This document shows positions 44,563 through 58,499 of a DNA stretch of 64,000 nt, piece by piece. Under the pieces are notes generated by a model. That model worked only from the letters and a program-made list of their open reading frames with translations. It was not told the origin of the DNA and did not search any database. The translations under genes were made by a program, and so were the position numbers. The DNA is from Spirochaetota bacterium (GTDB lineage Bacteria > Spirochaetota > Spirochaetia > Treponematales > Rectinemataceae): assembly GCA_029265615.1 (NCBI GenBank), contig JAJUIB010000003.1, positions 1 to 64,000 on the forward strand. The letters run 5' to 3'. The first letter of the stretch is position 1. Each line of letters starts with the position of its first letter.

Positions 44563-44994
44563 ATGGCGAAGAAAGTAGTCACCGCGGTTATTAAGCTGCA
44601 GTGCCCCGCCGGGAAGGCGACTCCTGCTCCCCCCGTCGGTCCTGCGCTCGGTCCGCACGGCGTCTCCGCCCCCCAGTTCTGTCAGCAATTCAACGACAGA
44701 ACCAAGGGTATGGAGGCCGGTCTGACGATCCCGGTCATCATCACGGTCTACAAGGACAAGACCTTCACGTTCATCACGAAGACGCCGCCGGCGTCGGTGT
44801 TGATCAAGAAGGCCATCGGGCTCGATAAGGGGTCCGGCGTTCCCCACAAGCAGAAGGTTGGCAAGCTTCCGAAGGCGAAGCTCGAGGCAATCGCTCAGCA
44901 GAAACTTCCCGACCTCAATGCCAACGATCTCGAGGCCGCGAAGCGGATCATCGCCGGCACCGCCCGTTCCATGGGCGTCGAGACGGAGCTGTAA
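44563..44994 (+). CDS. rplK: 50S ribosomal protein L11
   Basis: 143-residue stalk-base protein that binds the GTPase center of 23S rRNA. The Pro-rich N-terminal loop [20 protein letters not shown] and the [17 protein letters not shown] segment are typical, with the C-terminal rRNA-binding domain ending RSMGVE. AAAGGAG lies before ATG. It is 3 nt from rplA. Confidence 0.97.
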   Translation: MAKKVVTAVIKLQCPAGKATPAPPVGPALGPHGVSAPQFCQQFNDRTKGMEAGLTIPVIITVYKDKTFTFITKTPPASVLIKKAIGLDKGSGVPHKQKVGKLPKAKLEAIAQQKLPDLNANDLEAAKRIIAGTARSMGVETEL

Positions 44995-44997
44995 GCC

Positions 44998-45681
44998 ATG
45001 AAGCACGGCAAGAAATACAACGAGGCCGCGAAAAAGATCGACAAGGATCTCGCCTACGAGGTCCCGGCTGCCTGCGCCCTCGTCAAGGAAGCCCATTTCG
45101 CCAAGTTCGACGAGACTGTCGAGGTTCACGTCCGCGTCAATCTCAAGAAGAGCCAGACCGTGCGCGACACGGTCGTTCTGCCCCACCAGTTTCGCGGCGA
45201 GAAGAAGATACTCGTCTTCTGCAAGCCCGAAAAGGAGAAGGAGGCGCTCGAGGCCGGTGCCGCATATGCGGGCTCTGATGAGCTTATCGAGCGCGTCAAG
45301 GGTGGTTGGCTCGATTTCGATGTCGCGGTCGCTACGCCCGACATGATGAAGGATGTCGGTAAGCTCGGTATGGTGCTCGGTCGTAAGGGCCTCATGCCCA
45401 ACCCGAAGACCGGCACGGTCACCCACGACCTTAAGGCCGCGGTTGCCGAGCTCAAAAAGGGCCGGACCGAATTCCGCACCGACAAGTCGAATATCATCCA
45501 CCTCGCCATCGGCAAGGTGTCGATGGATGCCGACAAGATTGCCGAGAACGTGAACACCCTCCTCGCCGAGGTTGCGCGCAAGCGCCCTGCGGACGCGAAG
45601 GGCGACTTTGTCGCCTCCGTCTACCTCAGCTCCACGATGGGTCCCGGCGTCCGCGTCGCGCTCCAGAAGATCGAGAGGTAA
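44998..45681 (+). CDS. rplA: 50S ribosomal protein L1
   Basis: 227-residue protein of the L1 stalk and, in many bacteria, the repressor of its own operon. Signatures: FDETVEVHVRVNLKKSQTVRDTVVLPH and LGRKGLMPNPKTGTVT, and the end SSTMGPGVRV. It follows rplK after 3 nt and leads into rplJ. Confidence 0.97.
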   Translation: MKHGKKYNEAAKKIDKDLAYEVPAACALVKEAHFAKFDETVEVHVRVNLKKSQTVRDTVVLPHQFRGEKKILVFCKPEKEKEALEAGAAYAGSDELIERVKGGWLDFDVAVATPDMMKDVGKLGMVLGRKGLMPNPKTGTVTHDLKAAVAELKKGRTEFRTDKSNIIHLAIGKVSMDADKIAENVNTLLAEVARKRPADAKGDFVASVYLSSTMGPGVRVALQKIER

Positions 45682-45685
45682 AGCC

Positions 45686-46222
45686 ATGGCCATGAGAGCG
45701 AACAAGATCCAGGTCGCCAAGACCGACGCGATCAACGAGCTCAAGACGAAGATCGGAGCCAGCAAAGACTTCATCTTCACGGAGTACCGCGGCCTCACGG
45801 TGGAGCAGATCTCGGCACTGCGCAAGCAGCTTCGGGCGAAGAACGCCGAATTCCACGTCGTCAAAAACAATTTCGCACGCATTGCCTTCGACGAGCTCGG
45901 CTATCCGAAGGAGCTCGCGCCGGTCCTCGTCGGGCCGGTCGCCGTCGCCTTCGCCAAAGAGGAGCCCAACGAGGTTGCAAAGATCCTCGTGGAGTTCGCG
46001 AAGGAGGCCCCCGCCCTCAAGGTAAAGGCCGGTGTCGTCGACAAGGACTTTCTCGACGAGAAGACGGTCGACGCTTTCGCGAAATTGCCCGGTCGGAACC
46101 AGCTCATCGCGATGTTTATGGCCGGTCTCAAGAGCCCTGTGCAGAAGCTTACCTACACGCTCGTCGCGTACCAGGAGAAGCTTGCAGGCGGCGCGGGCGC
46201 CACGGAGGCGAGCGGAGCCTGA
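45686..46222 (+). CDS. rplJ: 50S ribosomal protein L10
   Basis: 178-residue stalk protein that anchors L7/L12 dimers. FTEYRGLTVEQISALRKQLR and VVKNNFARIA are typical. Starts at ATG 45686, 4 nt after rplA; ATG 45692 is an in-frame alternative. The C-terminal helix that holds L12 spans about 135-165, followed by a Gly/Ala-rich tail. Confidence 0.96.
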   Translation: MAMRANKIQVAKTDAINELKTKIGASKDFIFTEYRGLTVEQISALRKQLRAKNAEFHVVKNNFARIAFDELGYPKELAPVLVGPVAVAFAKEEPNEVAKILVEFAKEAPALKVKAGVVDKDFLDEKTVDAFAKLPGRNQLIAMFMAGLKSPVQKLTYTLVAYQEKLAGGAGATEASGA

Positions 46223-46365
46223 AGCGGGCTTCCGTGTTAGGTAATTTGTGGTTCACGGCGTCCAGGCTTCCGGTTAGCTGCCGTTCCTGTTCGCCATAGG
46301 CGCGGGCATTCTGCGCCGCAGGGCGGTCCGTATGGGCCGCCAACGACATCGAAGGAGAAGATAAT

Positions 46366-46746
46366 ATGGCAGCTCTTACGAACGAGCAGATTCTCGACGC
46401 CATCGCTGAGATGAAGATCACCGAGATCGCCGACCTTATCAAGGCGATGGAGGAGCGCTTTGGCGTCACCGCCGCCGCTCCTGTGGCCGTCGCCGGCGCT
46501 GGTGCCGCCGCGGCTCCCGTCGAGGAGAAGACCGAGTTCACCGTCATTCTCAAGGGCGGCGTGCCGGCCGACAAGAAGATCGCGATCATCAAGGAAGTCC
46601 GCGCCATTACGGGCCTTGGCCTCAAGGAGGCGAAGGATCTCGTGGAGGCCGGTGACAAGCCTCTCAAGGAGAATGTCTCTAAGGATGAGGCCGAGAAGAT
46701 CAAGAAGCAGATCACCGACGCGGGCGGCGCCGTTGAGGTCAAGTAA
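46366..46746 (+). CDS. rplL: 50S ribosomal protein L7/L12
   Basis: 126-residue acidic stalk protein that recruits translation GTPases. The N-terminal dimer domain ([25 protein letters not shown]) is joined by an Ala/Val hinge (about 38-50) to the C-terminal domain ([24 protein letters not shown]). GAAGGAGAAG precedes ATG. The 143-nt gap after rplJ is longer than usual. Confidence 0.97.
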   Translation: MAALTNEQILDAIAEMKITEIADLIKAMEERFGVTAAAPVAVAGAGAAAAPVEEKTEFTVILKGGVPADKKIAIIKEVRAITGLGLKEAKDLVEAGDKPLKENVSKDEAEKIKKQITDAGGAVEVK

Positions 46747-47126
46747 GACGGCCAAGCGGGTTTTTGATTTCCGATCCTCGTGGCGCGCGGCGTCTCCCGT
46801 CCGAAACGGGGGGACGTGCGTCTAGGTTCCGGCGGCCGGCGGTTTTTGCCTTCCGGGCGGGCTTAACCCTGCCCGGAAGGCGTAAGGCCGCGCGCGGCCG
46901 GGGCCTTGTTGTGTTATAGGGAGCTTTTCGCTGTGCCTGCGGCCCGAACGCCGACGGCATGGAGAAACGGCATGCATGGCTGGCCTTGCCGGGGCCGACA
47001 TCGAGAGTAGGGAAACAACGCCGCATTCACGTGCATTTGCGGAAGGCGGCTTTTACGATACATCGCGCTAGGGAAGAACCGGACCGATCCGCGCGCCGAA
47101 GGGCCGCGCGCAGCTGGGGGTGACGG
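46747..47126 (+). promoter_or_regulatory. 380-nt gap before rpoB with strong hairpins
   Basis: No gene is supported here. It holds a hairpin at 46848-46881 (11-bp stem GCCTTCCGGGC/GCCCGGAAGGC plus an inner GGG/CCC) with no T-run, and a 14-bp palindrome GGCCGCGCGCGGCC at 46886-46899. It may attenuate or process the rplL-rpoB transcript. No convincing promoter was found; TTGCGG (47037-47042) with TACATC (47059-47064) is weak. Confidence 0.5.
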
Positions 47127-50100
47127 ATGGCATATACCGAGAAGAAGATCGTACGAAAGTACATAGGCAAAGACTTTCAGGAGGTCATGGAAATACCCGA
47201 CCTCATCGACATCCAACTCTCGTCCTACGAGCGCTTCCTTCAGCGCGAGAAGTGCCGCCGCGGCGAAGACCTCGACTGTGTCGGCCTTGAGGAGGTTTTC
47301 CGCACGACCTTCCCCATCGAGAGCCCCAACGGCGACATGCTCCTCGAGTACGAGCGGTACTACCTTGACGAGTCCGCAATGAAGTATTCCGAAATCGAGT
47401 GCAAGCAGAAGGGGCTTACCTACGCCGTCCCCCTCAAGGCCAGGATCAACCTGGTATTCCAAAAAACGGGCGAGATCAGGCAGAAGGAAATCTACCTCGG
47501 CGACATTCCGCTCATGACCGATCGGGGCACCTTCATTATTAACGGCGCCGAGCGGGTCGTCGTCTCCCAGATTCACCGTTCGCCCGGCGTTATTTTCTGC
47601 CATGAGAAGGGTGTCTACTCCGCGCGCATCATCCCTTATCGCGGCTCCTGGCTCGAATTCGAGATCGACCAGAAGAAAGAGCTCATCTACGCCAAAATCG
47701 ACCGCAAAAAGCGCATTCTCGGCACGATGTTCCTCCGCGCCCTCGGCTTCGAGACGCGCGAGGACATTGCCCAGGCGTTCTATGTCTCGGAGAAGGTCGC
47801 GATCGGCGAAAAACGTGAGGAAAAGGAGAAGGCGGTCAACCGCGTGCTCGCCAAGGCGGTCTACGCCGACGTGAACGGCGAGCGGAAAAAGCTCTACCGC
47901 GCGGGCGACAAGCTCCATCTGCACGATGTCGACGAGCTTGTCAACATAGGGATCCGCGAGCTCGACGTTATCGATTTCGAGCATCCTGACTCCCTGCATT
48001 TCGACATGATCCTCAACTGCTTCGAGCGCGAGGACATAAAGCTTGTGAAGGAAGACCCGTCTCAGGACGAGCCTTCGAAGGCCGATGCTCTCGCAGCGGT
48101 CTATTCGACCCTCATGCCCGGCGAGCCCATCACCGTCGAAAATGCCGAGCGCGACCTTGCGAATATGTTCTTCTCAAGCCGCCGCTACGACCTCGGGAAA
48201 GTTGGCCGCTACAAGCTCAACAAGAAATTCGACTACGCGGTGCCCGTCAAGGAATTCACCCTCGTGAAGGACGACGTCATCGCGACGATGAAGTACCTCA
48301 TGGCGGTCTACTATGGCGAGGCGAACGTGGACGACATCGACCACCTCGGCAACCGCCGCGTCCGTTCCGTCGGCGAGCTCCTTGCCAACGTGATGAAGAG
48401 CGCATTCGGCCGCATGGAGCGCATCGCCAAAGAGCGCATGAGCCTCAAGGAGACGGACACGATCCGCCCCCAGGACCTCGTCTCCATAAAGCCTATTGTC
48501 GCCGCGATCAAGGAGTTCTTCGGCTCCTCGCAGCTCTCGCAGTTTATGGATCAGGTCAACCCGCTCGCCGAGCTTACGCATAAGCGCAGGCTCAACGCAC
48601 TCGGTCCGGGCGGCCTTTCCCGCGACCGGGCGGGCTTCGAGGTTCGCGACGTCCACTACACCCACTATGGCCGTATGTGCCCCATCGAGACGCCCGAAGG
48701 TCCGAACATCGGTCTCATCGTTTCGCTTGCCACCTATACCTCGGTCAACGAGTACGGCTTCCTCGAGACGCCCTACCGCAAGGTCGAAAACGGCAAGGCG
48801 ACGAAGGAGATCGAGTACCTTTCGGCGATGGACGAGGACAAGTACTACATCGCCCAGGCTTCGGCACGACTCGAAAAGAACGGCGCCTTCGCTGACCAGT
48901 CCGTCTCCTGTCGGCACCAGGGCGACTATACGACCCGCGCGCCCTCGGAGCTCCAGTATATGGACGTCTCGCCGAAGCAGATCATCTCAGTCTCCGCGGC
49001 TCTCGTCCCCTTCCTCGAGCACGATGACGCAAACCGTGCCCTCATGGGCTCGAACATGCAGCGCCAGGCCGTGCCGCTCGTGTTCCCCGAGCAGCCGCGT
49101 GTCGGCACCGGCATGGAGTGGAAGACTGCCTACGACTCGGGCGTCCTTGTGAAGGCGAAGCGTGCGGGTGTCGTCGAGTATGTCGACGCGAACCACATCG
49201 TCATCCAGCCCGACGAGGACAAAAGGGCGCGGGACCGCTATGAGCTCGTGAAGTATCAGCGCACCAACCAGGACACCTGTTACACACAACGCCCGATCGT
49301 GAAAAAGGGCGAGAAGATTCTCAAGGGCCAGGTCATTGCCGACGGCCCGGCGACCAACCAGGGCGAGCTCGCCCTCGGGCGCAATATACTCGCGGGCTTT
49401 GTGCCCTGGAACGGCTACAACTATGAGGACGCCATCCTTATCTCCGAGCGCGTGGTCAAGGAGGACATGTTCACCTCCATCCACATCAAGGAGTTCCAGA
49501 CCGAGGTCCGCGAGACGAAGCTCGGCCCTGAGCGCATAACGCGTGATATCCCGAACACGAGTGAGAAGAGCCTCGACAGCCTTGACGCCGAAGGCATTAT
49601 CCGCGTCGGGGCCAAGGTCAAGGCGGGGGACATCCTCGTTGGCAAGGTCACGCCGAAGAGCGAGACGGAGACCACGCCGGAGTTTAAGCTCCTCAACTCG
49701 ATTTTCGGCGAGAAGGCGAAGGACGTCCGCGATTCCAGCTTGCGCGTGCCTCACGGCATCGAGGGCACAATCATCGATGTGCAGCGCCTCAAGCGGAGCG
49801 CCAACGACGACCTCTCACCGGGCGTTGAGGAGGTTGTCAAGGTCCTCATCGCGGCGAAGCGCAAGCTCAAGGAGGGCGACAAGATGGCGGGTCGCCACGG
49901 CAACAAGGGTGTCGTCGCTCGTGTTCTCCCCGTGGAGAACATGCCCTATCTCGACGACGGAACCCCGCTTGACATCTGCCTGAACCCGCTCGGCGTCCCC
50001 TCGCGCATGAACATCGGCCAGATCATGGAGACCGAGCTCGGCTGGGCCGCCAGCACTCTCGATGAGTGGTACAGCTGCCACGTCTTCCAGTGCCCCTCGC

Positions 50101-50618
50101 AGGAGCAGATCGAGCAGAAGCTCAAGGAGGCAGGGCTTCCGGGCAACTCGCGGACCATGGTGCGCGACGGTCGGACGGGCGAGTACTTCCAGAACCCCGT
50201 CACCGTCGGTGTGATCTACTTCATGAAATTGCACCACCTTGTCGATGACAAGATGCATGCGCGTTCCACCGGCCCGTACTCGCTTGTCACGCAGCAGCCG
50301 CTCGGCGGCAAGGCCCAGTTTGGCGGCCAGCGCCTCGGCGAGATGGAGGTCTGGGCGCTCGAGGCCTATGGTGCCGCGAACACGCTCCAGGAACTCCTCA
50401 CGATCAAGTCCGACGACATGACGGGCCGCGCCAAGGTCTACGAGGCCATCGTTAAGGGCGAGCCGCACACCGCGGCGGGCATCCCCGAGGCCTTCAACGT
50501 CATGGTGCAGGAGCTCCGGGGGCTCGCGCTTGACATCCGCGTCTTCGACGCCAAGGGCAAGCAGATCGCCCTCACCGAGCGCGACGAGGACATCATCACC
50601 AAGCAGAGCACCTTCTAA
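47127..50618 (+). CDS. rpoB: DNA-directed RNA polymerase subunit beta
   Basis: 1163-residue catalytic subunit. The rifampicin-pocket segment [17 protein letters not shown] is followed by L-N-A-L-G-P-G-G: Asn (N490, codon AAC at 48594-48596) occupies the E. coli Ser531 position, a known spirochaete trait that confers natural rifampicin resistance. [11 protein letters not shown] (here [11 protein letters not shown]), [10 protein letters not shown] and the C-terminal [25 protein letters not shown] are intact. GGGGG precedes ATG. It is 15 nt from rpoC. Confidence 0.99.
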   Translation: MAYTEKKIVRKYIGKDFQEVMEIPDLIDIQLSSYERFLQREKCRRGEDLDCVGLEEVFRTTFPIESPNGDMLLEYERYYLDESAMKYSEIECKQKGLTYAVPLKARINLVFQKTGEIRQKEIYLGDIPLMTDRGTFIINGAERVVVSQIHRSPGVIFCHEKGVYSARIIPYRGSWLEFEIDQKKELIYAKIDRKKRILGTMFLRALGFETREDIAQAFYVSEKVAIGEKREEKEKAVNRVLAKAVYADVNGERKKLYRAGDKLHLHDVDELVNIGIRELDVIDFEHPDSLHFDMILNCFEREDIKLVKEDPSQDEPSKADALAAVYSTLMPGEPITVENAERDLANMFFSSRRYDLGKVGRYKLNKKFDYAVPVKEFTLVKDDVIATMKYLMAVYYGEANVDDIDHLGNRRVRSVGELLANVMKSAFGRMERIAKERMSLKETDTIRPQDLVSIKPIVAAIKEFFGSSQLSQFMDQVNPLAELTHKRRLNALGPGGLSRDRAGFEVRDVHYTHYGRMCPIETPEGPNIGLIVSLATYTSVNEYGFLETPYRKVENGKATKEIEYLSAMDEDKYYIAQASARLEKNGAFADQSVSCRHQGDYTTRAPSELQYMDVSPKQIISVSAALVPFLEHDDANRALMGSNMQRQAVPLVFPEQPRVGTGMEWKTAYDSGVLVKAKRAGVVEYVDANHIVIQPDEDKRARDRYELVKYQRTNQDTCYTQRPIVKKGEKILKGQVIADGPATNQGELALGRNILAGFVPWNGYNYEDAILISERVVKEDMFTSIHIKEFQTEVRETKLGPERITRDIPNTSEKSLDSLDAEGIIRVGAKVKAGDILVGKVTPKSETETTPEFKLLNSIFGEKAKDVRDSSLRVPHGIEGTIIDVQRLKRSANDDLSPGVEEVVKVLIAAKRKLKEGDKMAGRHGNKGVVARVLPVENMPYLDDGTPLDICLNPLGVPSRMNIGQIMETELGWAASTLDEWYSCHVFQCPSQEQIEQKLKEAGLPGNSRTMVRDGRTGEYFQNPVTVGVIYFMKLHHLVDDKMHARSTGPYSLVTQQPLGGKAQFGGQRLGEMEVWALEAYGAANTLQELLTIKSDDMTGRAKVYEAIVKGEPHTAAGIPEAFNVMVQELRGLALDIRVFDAKGKQIALTERDEDIITKQSTF

Positions 50619-50633
50619 AGAGGGGGGGGAAGC

Positions 50634-54986
<4,353 letters not shown>

Positions 54987-55042
54987 GGGCCACCCCGTAG
55001 CGCCACACCTGGCATTGCTAGGGCGCCACTGTCGTCTTTCCG

Positions 55043-55080
55043 CCCTTTCGGCCCGGATTGACGAATCCGGGCCGAAAGGG
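55043..55080 (+). terminator. 17-bp perfect hairpin after rpoC
   Basis: 55043-55059 pairs perfectly with 55064-55080 around the loop GACG. There is no T-run, so it may be a weak terminator, a processing site or a barrier that partly separates rpoBC from the str genes. It overlaps the candidate promoter at 55058-55087. Confidence 0.6.
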
Positions 55081-55087
55081 GTAGTAT
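55058..55087 (+). promoter_or_regulatory. Candidate rpsL promoter inside the post-rpoC hairpin
   Basis: TTGACG (55058-55063, in the hairpin loop), 18-nt spacer (the 3' hairpin arm), TAGTAT (55082-55087). The leader to the rpsL ATG at 55209 would be about 115 nt. Confidence 0.5.
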
Positions 55088-55208
55088 TACGATCTATCCG
55101 TCCTGGCGGTTTCACGGCCTGCCGGAACGGATGACAAATAGACGCGTACCATCGTATTTCGCCAGGGCGATGCTGACGCCCGGCACACAAAGGGAGTCGA
55201 ACGCTCAC

Positions 55209-55583
55209 ATGCCGACGATCAACCAGCTTATTCGCCTCGGTCGCAAGGCCAATACATGGCGGACCAAGGCCCCGGCGCTCGAGGAGTGCCCGCAGAAACG
55301 CGGCGTCTGCACCCGCGTCATGACCGTCACGCCGAAGAAGCCGAACTCGGCCCTCCGCAAGGTCGCCCGTGTTCGCCTTACGAACGGCATCGAGGTCACT
55401 GCGTACATCCCCGGTGTTGGCCACAACCTTCAGGAACACTCGGTCGTCCTGATCCGCGGCGGCCGTGTCAAGGACCTCCCGGGCGTGCGCTACCACATCA
55501 TCCGTGGCGCGAAGGATACGCTCGGCGTCGAGGACCGCAAAAAGGGCCGCTCCAAGTACGGCGCCAAGCGTCCGAAGGCGTAA
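55209..55583 (+). CDS. rpsL: 30S ribosomal protein S12
   Basis: 124-residue decoding-center protein. [12 protein letters not shown] opens it. [15 protein letters not shown] and [13 protein letters not shown] keep the two Lys whose mutation gives streptomycin resistance, so this allele looks streptomycin-sensitive at those sites. ATG 55209 is chosen from the conserved N-terminus; AAAGGGA lies about 15 nt upstream, a rather long spacing. Confidence 0.98.
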   Translation: MPTINQLIRLGRKANTWRTKAPALEECPQKRGVCTRVMTVTPKKPNSALRKVARVRLTNGIEVTAYIPGVGHNLQEHSVVLIRGGRVKDLPGVRYHIIRGAKDTLGVEDRKKGRSKYGAKRPKA

Positions 55584-55595
55584 GGGGGGAGAATC

Positions 55596-56066
55596 ATGGG
55601 CCGCAAAAAGAAGTCCATCGATCGGGGTCATCTCCCCGACACCAAGTACAACAGCGTCGTGGTCACCAAGTTCGTGTGCCGCATGATGTGGCAGGGCAAG
55701 AAATCCATCTGCTCTCGCATCATGTACGACGCTATGGAGCTTATGCAGAAAAAAACCGGGGTTCCGGCGCTCGAGGTCTTCAACAAGGCGCTTGAGAATG
55801 CAAAGCCCGTCGTCGAGGTCAAGTCCCGCCGCGTCGGCGGCGCCACCTACCAGGTGCCCATCGAGATTCGCGAGACTCGCCGCGAGGCTCTTGCGATGCG
55901 CTGGCTCATCAACGCCGCGCGCTCCCGCTCTGGCAAGGCCATGGCAGACAAGCTCGCCGATGAACTCGTCGATGCCTATAACAACACCGGTACCGCGGTG
56001 AAGAAGAAGGAAGACACCCACAAGATGGCTGAAGCCAATAAGGCTTTCGCCCACTACAGGTGGTAG
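55596..56066 (+). CDS. rpsG: 30S ribosomal protein S7
   Basis: 156-residue primary binding protein of the 16S 3' domain. [14 protein letters not shown] at the start, [18 protein letters not shown] and [16 protein letters not shown] in the core, and the terminal [15 protein letters not shown] are all typical. GGGGGGAG precedes ATG. A strong terminator follows, so the str operon ends here. Confidence 0.98.
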   Translation: MGRKKKSIDRGHLPDTKYNSVVVTKFVCRMMWQGKKSICSRIMYDAMELMQKKTGVPALEVFNKALENAKPVVEVKSRRVGGATYQVPIEIRETRREALAMRWLINAARSRSGKAMADKLADELVDAYNNTGTAVKKKEDTHKMAEANKAFAHYRW

Positions 56067-56084
56067 TCTTCGCAGACTGCTGAA

Positions 56085-56116
56085 AGCGAGGTTGGCTCTG
56101 CCGACCTCGCTTTTTT
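56085..56116 (+). terminator. Intrinsic terminator after rpsG
   Basis: 11-bp stem (AGCGAGGTTGG 56085-56095 with CCGACCTCGCT ending at 56111, one G-U pair) and a T-run to 56116. Confidence 0.9.
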
Positions 56117-56131
56117 ATGCGGCGCGAACGT

Positions 56132-56212
56132 CTTATTGGCTCTCGCGCGCAGAAAGGCGCGAAAGCCTAATGAGAGCTTGGCGGCAGACCGGCGAAAGCC
56201 GGTCTTGTTTTT
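56132..56212 (+). terminator. Second hairpin pair between rpsG and the EF-G-like gene
   Basis: An imperfect stem (56132-56148 with 56157-56174) is followed by a clean terminator-like hairpin: AGACCGGC (56186-56193), GAAA loop, GCCGGTCT (56198-56205), then TGTTTTT. Together with 56085-56116 it isolates the EF-G-like gene from upstream transcription. Confidence 0.65.
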
Positions 56213-56251
56213 GAAGGCGGCGCGCGATAGCTATAGACGCCCCGGCGGGTG

Positions 56252-56257
56252 TATACT
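56252..56257 (+). promoter_or_regulatory. -10 box at the start codon of the EF-G-like gene (leaderless)
   Basis: TATACT (56252-56257) ends 8 nt before ATG 56266. The -35 region is weak. No Shine-Dalgarno site is present. Confidence 0.5.
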
Positions 56258-56265
56258 CGCCTGCG

Positions 56266-58398
56266 ATGTGTGAAGCACCCTCGCCCCGCCGAAATATCGG
56301 CATTTTCGCGCATATCGACGCAGGGAAGACGAGTCTTACCGAGCGCCTCCTCTATGTGGCTGGGCGCATCAGGTCTCTGGGGAGTGTTGACGAGGGGACG
56401 ACCGCGACCGATTACCTTGCCGTGGAGCGCGAGCGCGGCATCACGGTGAAGGCCGCCTGCGCCCGTCTTACATGGCGGGACACAGCCATCGCGCTCATCG
56501 ATACGCCGGGGCATGTTGATTTCGGTGCCGAGATTGAACGTTCACTGCGGGCCCTTGATGGGGCGGTTGTTCTTGTCTGCGGCGTTGCGGGGGTGCAATC
56601 CCGAACCGAGACGATTGTCCGGGCTCTTGACCGCCACGGAACGCCGAGGCTTTTTTTTGTCAACAAAATGGACCGGCGAGGGGTCTCGTTTTCGCGCGCG
56701 ATGAGCGAGCTTCGGGTTCTTTCAGACGGCCGCGCCGTGCCGCTCGTTCTTCCCTGGGGCGAGGGCGAGGCCTTTCGTGGTCTTGTGAACCTCGTTGCGA
56801 TGGAGGCTGTCGATTTTTCTTGCGGCGGCGTTCCCAAACCGGTGCCGGAATCGCTGTATGCCGCGGCGGCTACTGCGCGTGAAGAGCTCCTTGCGCTTCT
56901 TGCGGAAGAGGATTCCGGCATCATGGAGGATTTTGTGGCCGGGCGACCGAGCGCGCCTGCGCGAATCGCTGCGGCGCTCCGCCGTGCGGTCATCGCGGGG
57001 CGCGCCGCGCCGGTACTCTGTGGTTCGGCCCTGAGCGATGGGGCGACGGTTAGCCTTCTCGGCGCGGTGGTGGATTACCTTCCTGCGCCCGAGGAGGTTC
57101 TCTGTCCCGAGGCCTGTGCCTATCCGCTTGGCTTGCCCGCGCCCGAGGGCGCCGCGCGCGCCGGAGAGCGCCGGGCGCCGAGTCCTTCCGATCCATTTTC
57201 CTCGCTTGTATTTAAAACGCAGGCAGATAGAACTTTTGGTCGCCTGTCGTGGTTGCGCGTTTTTTCGGGTCGTCTTGCGGCGGGCGATTGTGTTCTCGAT
57301 GCGGGTTCAGGCCGACTTCTTCGGGTGCAGAAGCTCTTTTCTATTCAGGCGGCGACGCTCGAGGAGCGGCCGGAGGCGCTTGCGGGCGACATTGTCGCGG
57401 CGGCCTTGGTCGCTGCAGGGCGCAAGGCTGGACGGAGTACCGCAGATTCGGGCGGGGATGCGGCGGGCGGCACGCGTGGCAGCGGCCTTACGGGGGCGAG
57501 CCTGTGCGCGCCAGAGCGGCCGATCCTGTATGAGCCGATTCTCTTTGAGGAGCCGGTAATCGCCTTTGCGCTTGAGCCGGAGCGGCAGGCGGATCAGCCC
57601 GCGCTCAGGGCGGCGCTGTATGCGCTCCTTGAGGAGGATCCCTCTTTGCGCCTTCGCGAGGACGCGGAGACGGGGCGCATCGCGCTTGCGGGGATGGGCG
57701 AACTTCATCTCGAGGTCGCCCTGGCGCGGCTTAAAGAGGAGTTCGGGGTGCGTGTTCGCGCCGGGGCGCCCGAGGTTGCGTACCGGGAGTGCCCGACGCA
57801 GGCTGCGCGCGAGCGCGTTGATTTTGAGCGAGACTATAACGGCACCATCCTTAATGCGTCGGTCGAGCTTGCGCTGGAGCCCGAGGCGCGCGGCTCGGGC
57901 ATCGCTTTTGCGGTGGTGCCCGAGCTCAAGGCGGGTTTTGCGCTTGTAGCTGCGGTTCGGCGGGGGGTCGAGTCATCGCTCTCTGCGGGGCCGGCGCGGG
58001 GCTTCCCGGTGCTCGATGCGGCGGTCCGGGTGCTGGGGCTTCGTGTGCCTCAGGCCAGGCAGGCGGAGCTCGCCGCCGAAATTGCCGCCTCGCTCGCTCT
58101 GCGGCGTTGCCTTGAAGCCGCGCACTGCGTGCTCCTTGAGCCCTGGATGCGCATCGAGCTTGTGCTGCCTGAGGAATTCCTTGGTGCGGCGATGGCGCTG
58201 GTGGCAGCGCGCGGGGGGCGTGTCGAGGCGATTGGCGATGTGGCCGGGGCGAAAGCCGTCGAGGCCTCGGCGCCGCTTAGGCTTTTGTTCGGGCTTGCCA
58301 GCGAAATTCGCTCGGCGACGCAGGGGCGGGTGGAGCTCCAGCTTCGCTTTTCGCGTTACGAGCCCGTCCCGCGCGATTTTTCCGCCAAAAGGCCTTGA
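56266..58398 (+). CDS. Divergent elongation factor G-like GTPase
   Basis: 710-residue translational GTPase in the place normally held by fusA. G motifs: AHIDAGKTS (16-24), RERGITV, DTPGHVD, NKMD. Switch I reads GSVDEGTTATDYLAVERERGIT, closer to Tet(M)-type and EF-G2-type proteins than to housekeeping EF-G. Domain III shows GMGELHLEV. Domain V (EPWMRIELVLPEEFLG, FGLASEIRSATQGR) is clearly EF-G-like. The domain IV tip lacks the usual H-x-K-Q-S-G-G-R-G-Q motif. A Gly/Ser-rich insert (about 388-412) splits domain II. Probably a specialised paralogue for rescue, recycling or ribosome protection; the main fusA should be elsewhere. Confidence 0.8.
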   Translation: MCEAPSPRRNIGIFAHIDAGKTSLTERLLYVAGRIRSLGSVDEGTTATDYLAVERERGITVKAACARLTWRDTAIALIDTPGHVDFGAEIERSLRALDGAVVLVCGVAGVQSRTETIVRALDRHGTPRLFFVNKMDRRGVSFSRAMSELRVLSDGRAVPLVLPWGEGEAFRGLVNLVAMEAVDFSCGGVPKPVPESLYAAAATAREELLALLAEEDSGIMEDFVAGRPSAPARIAAALRRAVIAGRAAPVLCGSALSDGATVSLLGAVVDYLPAPEEVLCPEACAYPLGLPAPEGAARAGERRAPSPSDPFSSLVFKTQADRTFGRLSWLRVFSGRLAAGDCVLDAGSGRLLRVQKLFSIQAATLEERPEALAGDIVAAALVAAGRKAGRSTADSGGDAAGGTRGSGLTGASLCAPERPILYEPILFEEPVIAFALEPERQADQPALRAALYALLEEDPSLRLREDAETGRIALAGMGELHLEVALARLKEEFGVRVRAGAPEVAYRECPTQAARERVDFERDYNGTILNASVELALEPEARGSGIAFAVVPELKAGFALVAAVRRGVESSLSAGPARGFPVLDAAVRVLGLRVPQARQAELAAEIAASLALRRCLEAAHCVLLEPWMRIELVLPEEFLGAAMALVAARGGRVEAIGDVAGAKAVEASAPLRLLFGLASEIRSATQGRVELQLRFSRYEPVPRDFSAKRP

Positions 58399-58416
58399 CA
58401 TCGGGCTTTGCGGCCC

Positions 58417-58445
58417 TTGAATAGCTTGCAGGCTTCTTGTATAAT
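58417..58445 (+). promoter_or_regulatory. Promoter of tuf
   Basis: TTGAAT (58417-58422), 17-nt spacer, and a full-consensus TATAAT (58440-58445). The leader of about 48 nt ends in a strong AAGGAGGAGAAGG. It serves tuf and probably the S10 operon. Confidence 0.8.
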
Positions 58446-58499
58446 GCGGGAACCCACGTAGAACGCTATTGGCGGTACGAAGCCAAGGAGGAGAAGGAT

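Noticed and set aside
43756-45882. 708-codon minus-strand open frame opposite nusG, rplK and rplA
   Set aside because: Antisense to three ribosomal/transcription genes whose identity is certain; the same GC-periodicity artefact.
58395-58400. TTGACA at the end of the EF-G-like gene as the tuf -35 box
   Set aside because: No -10 box at 16-18 nt. TTGAAT at 58417-58422 pairs with TATAAT at the right spacing instead.
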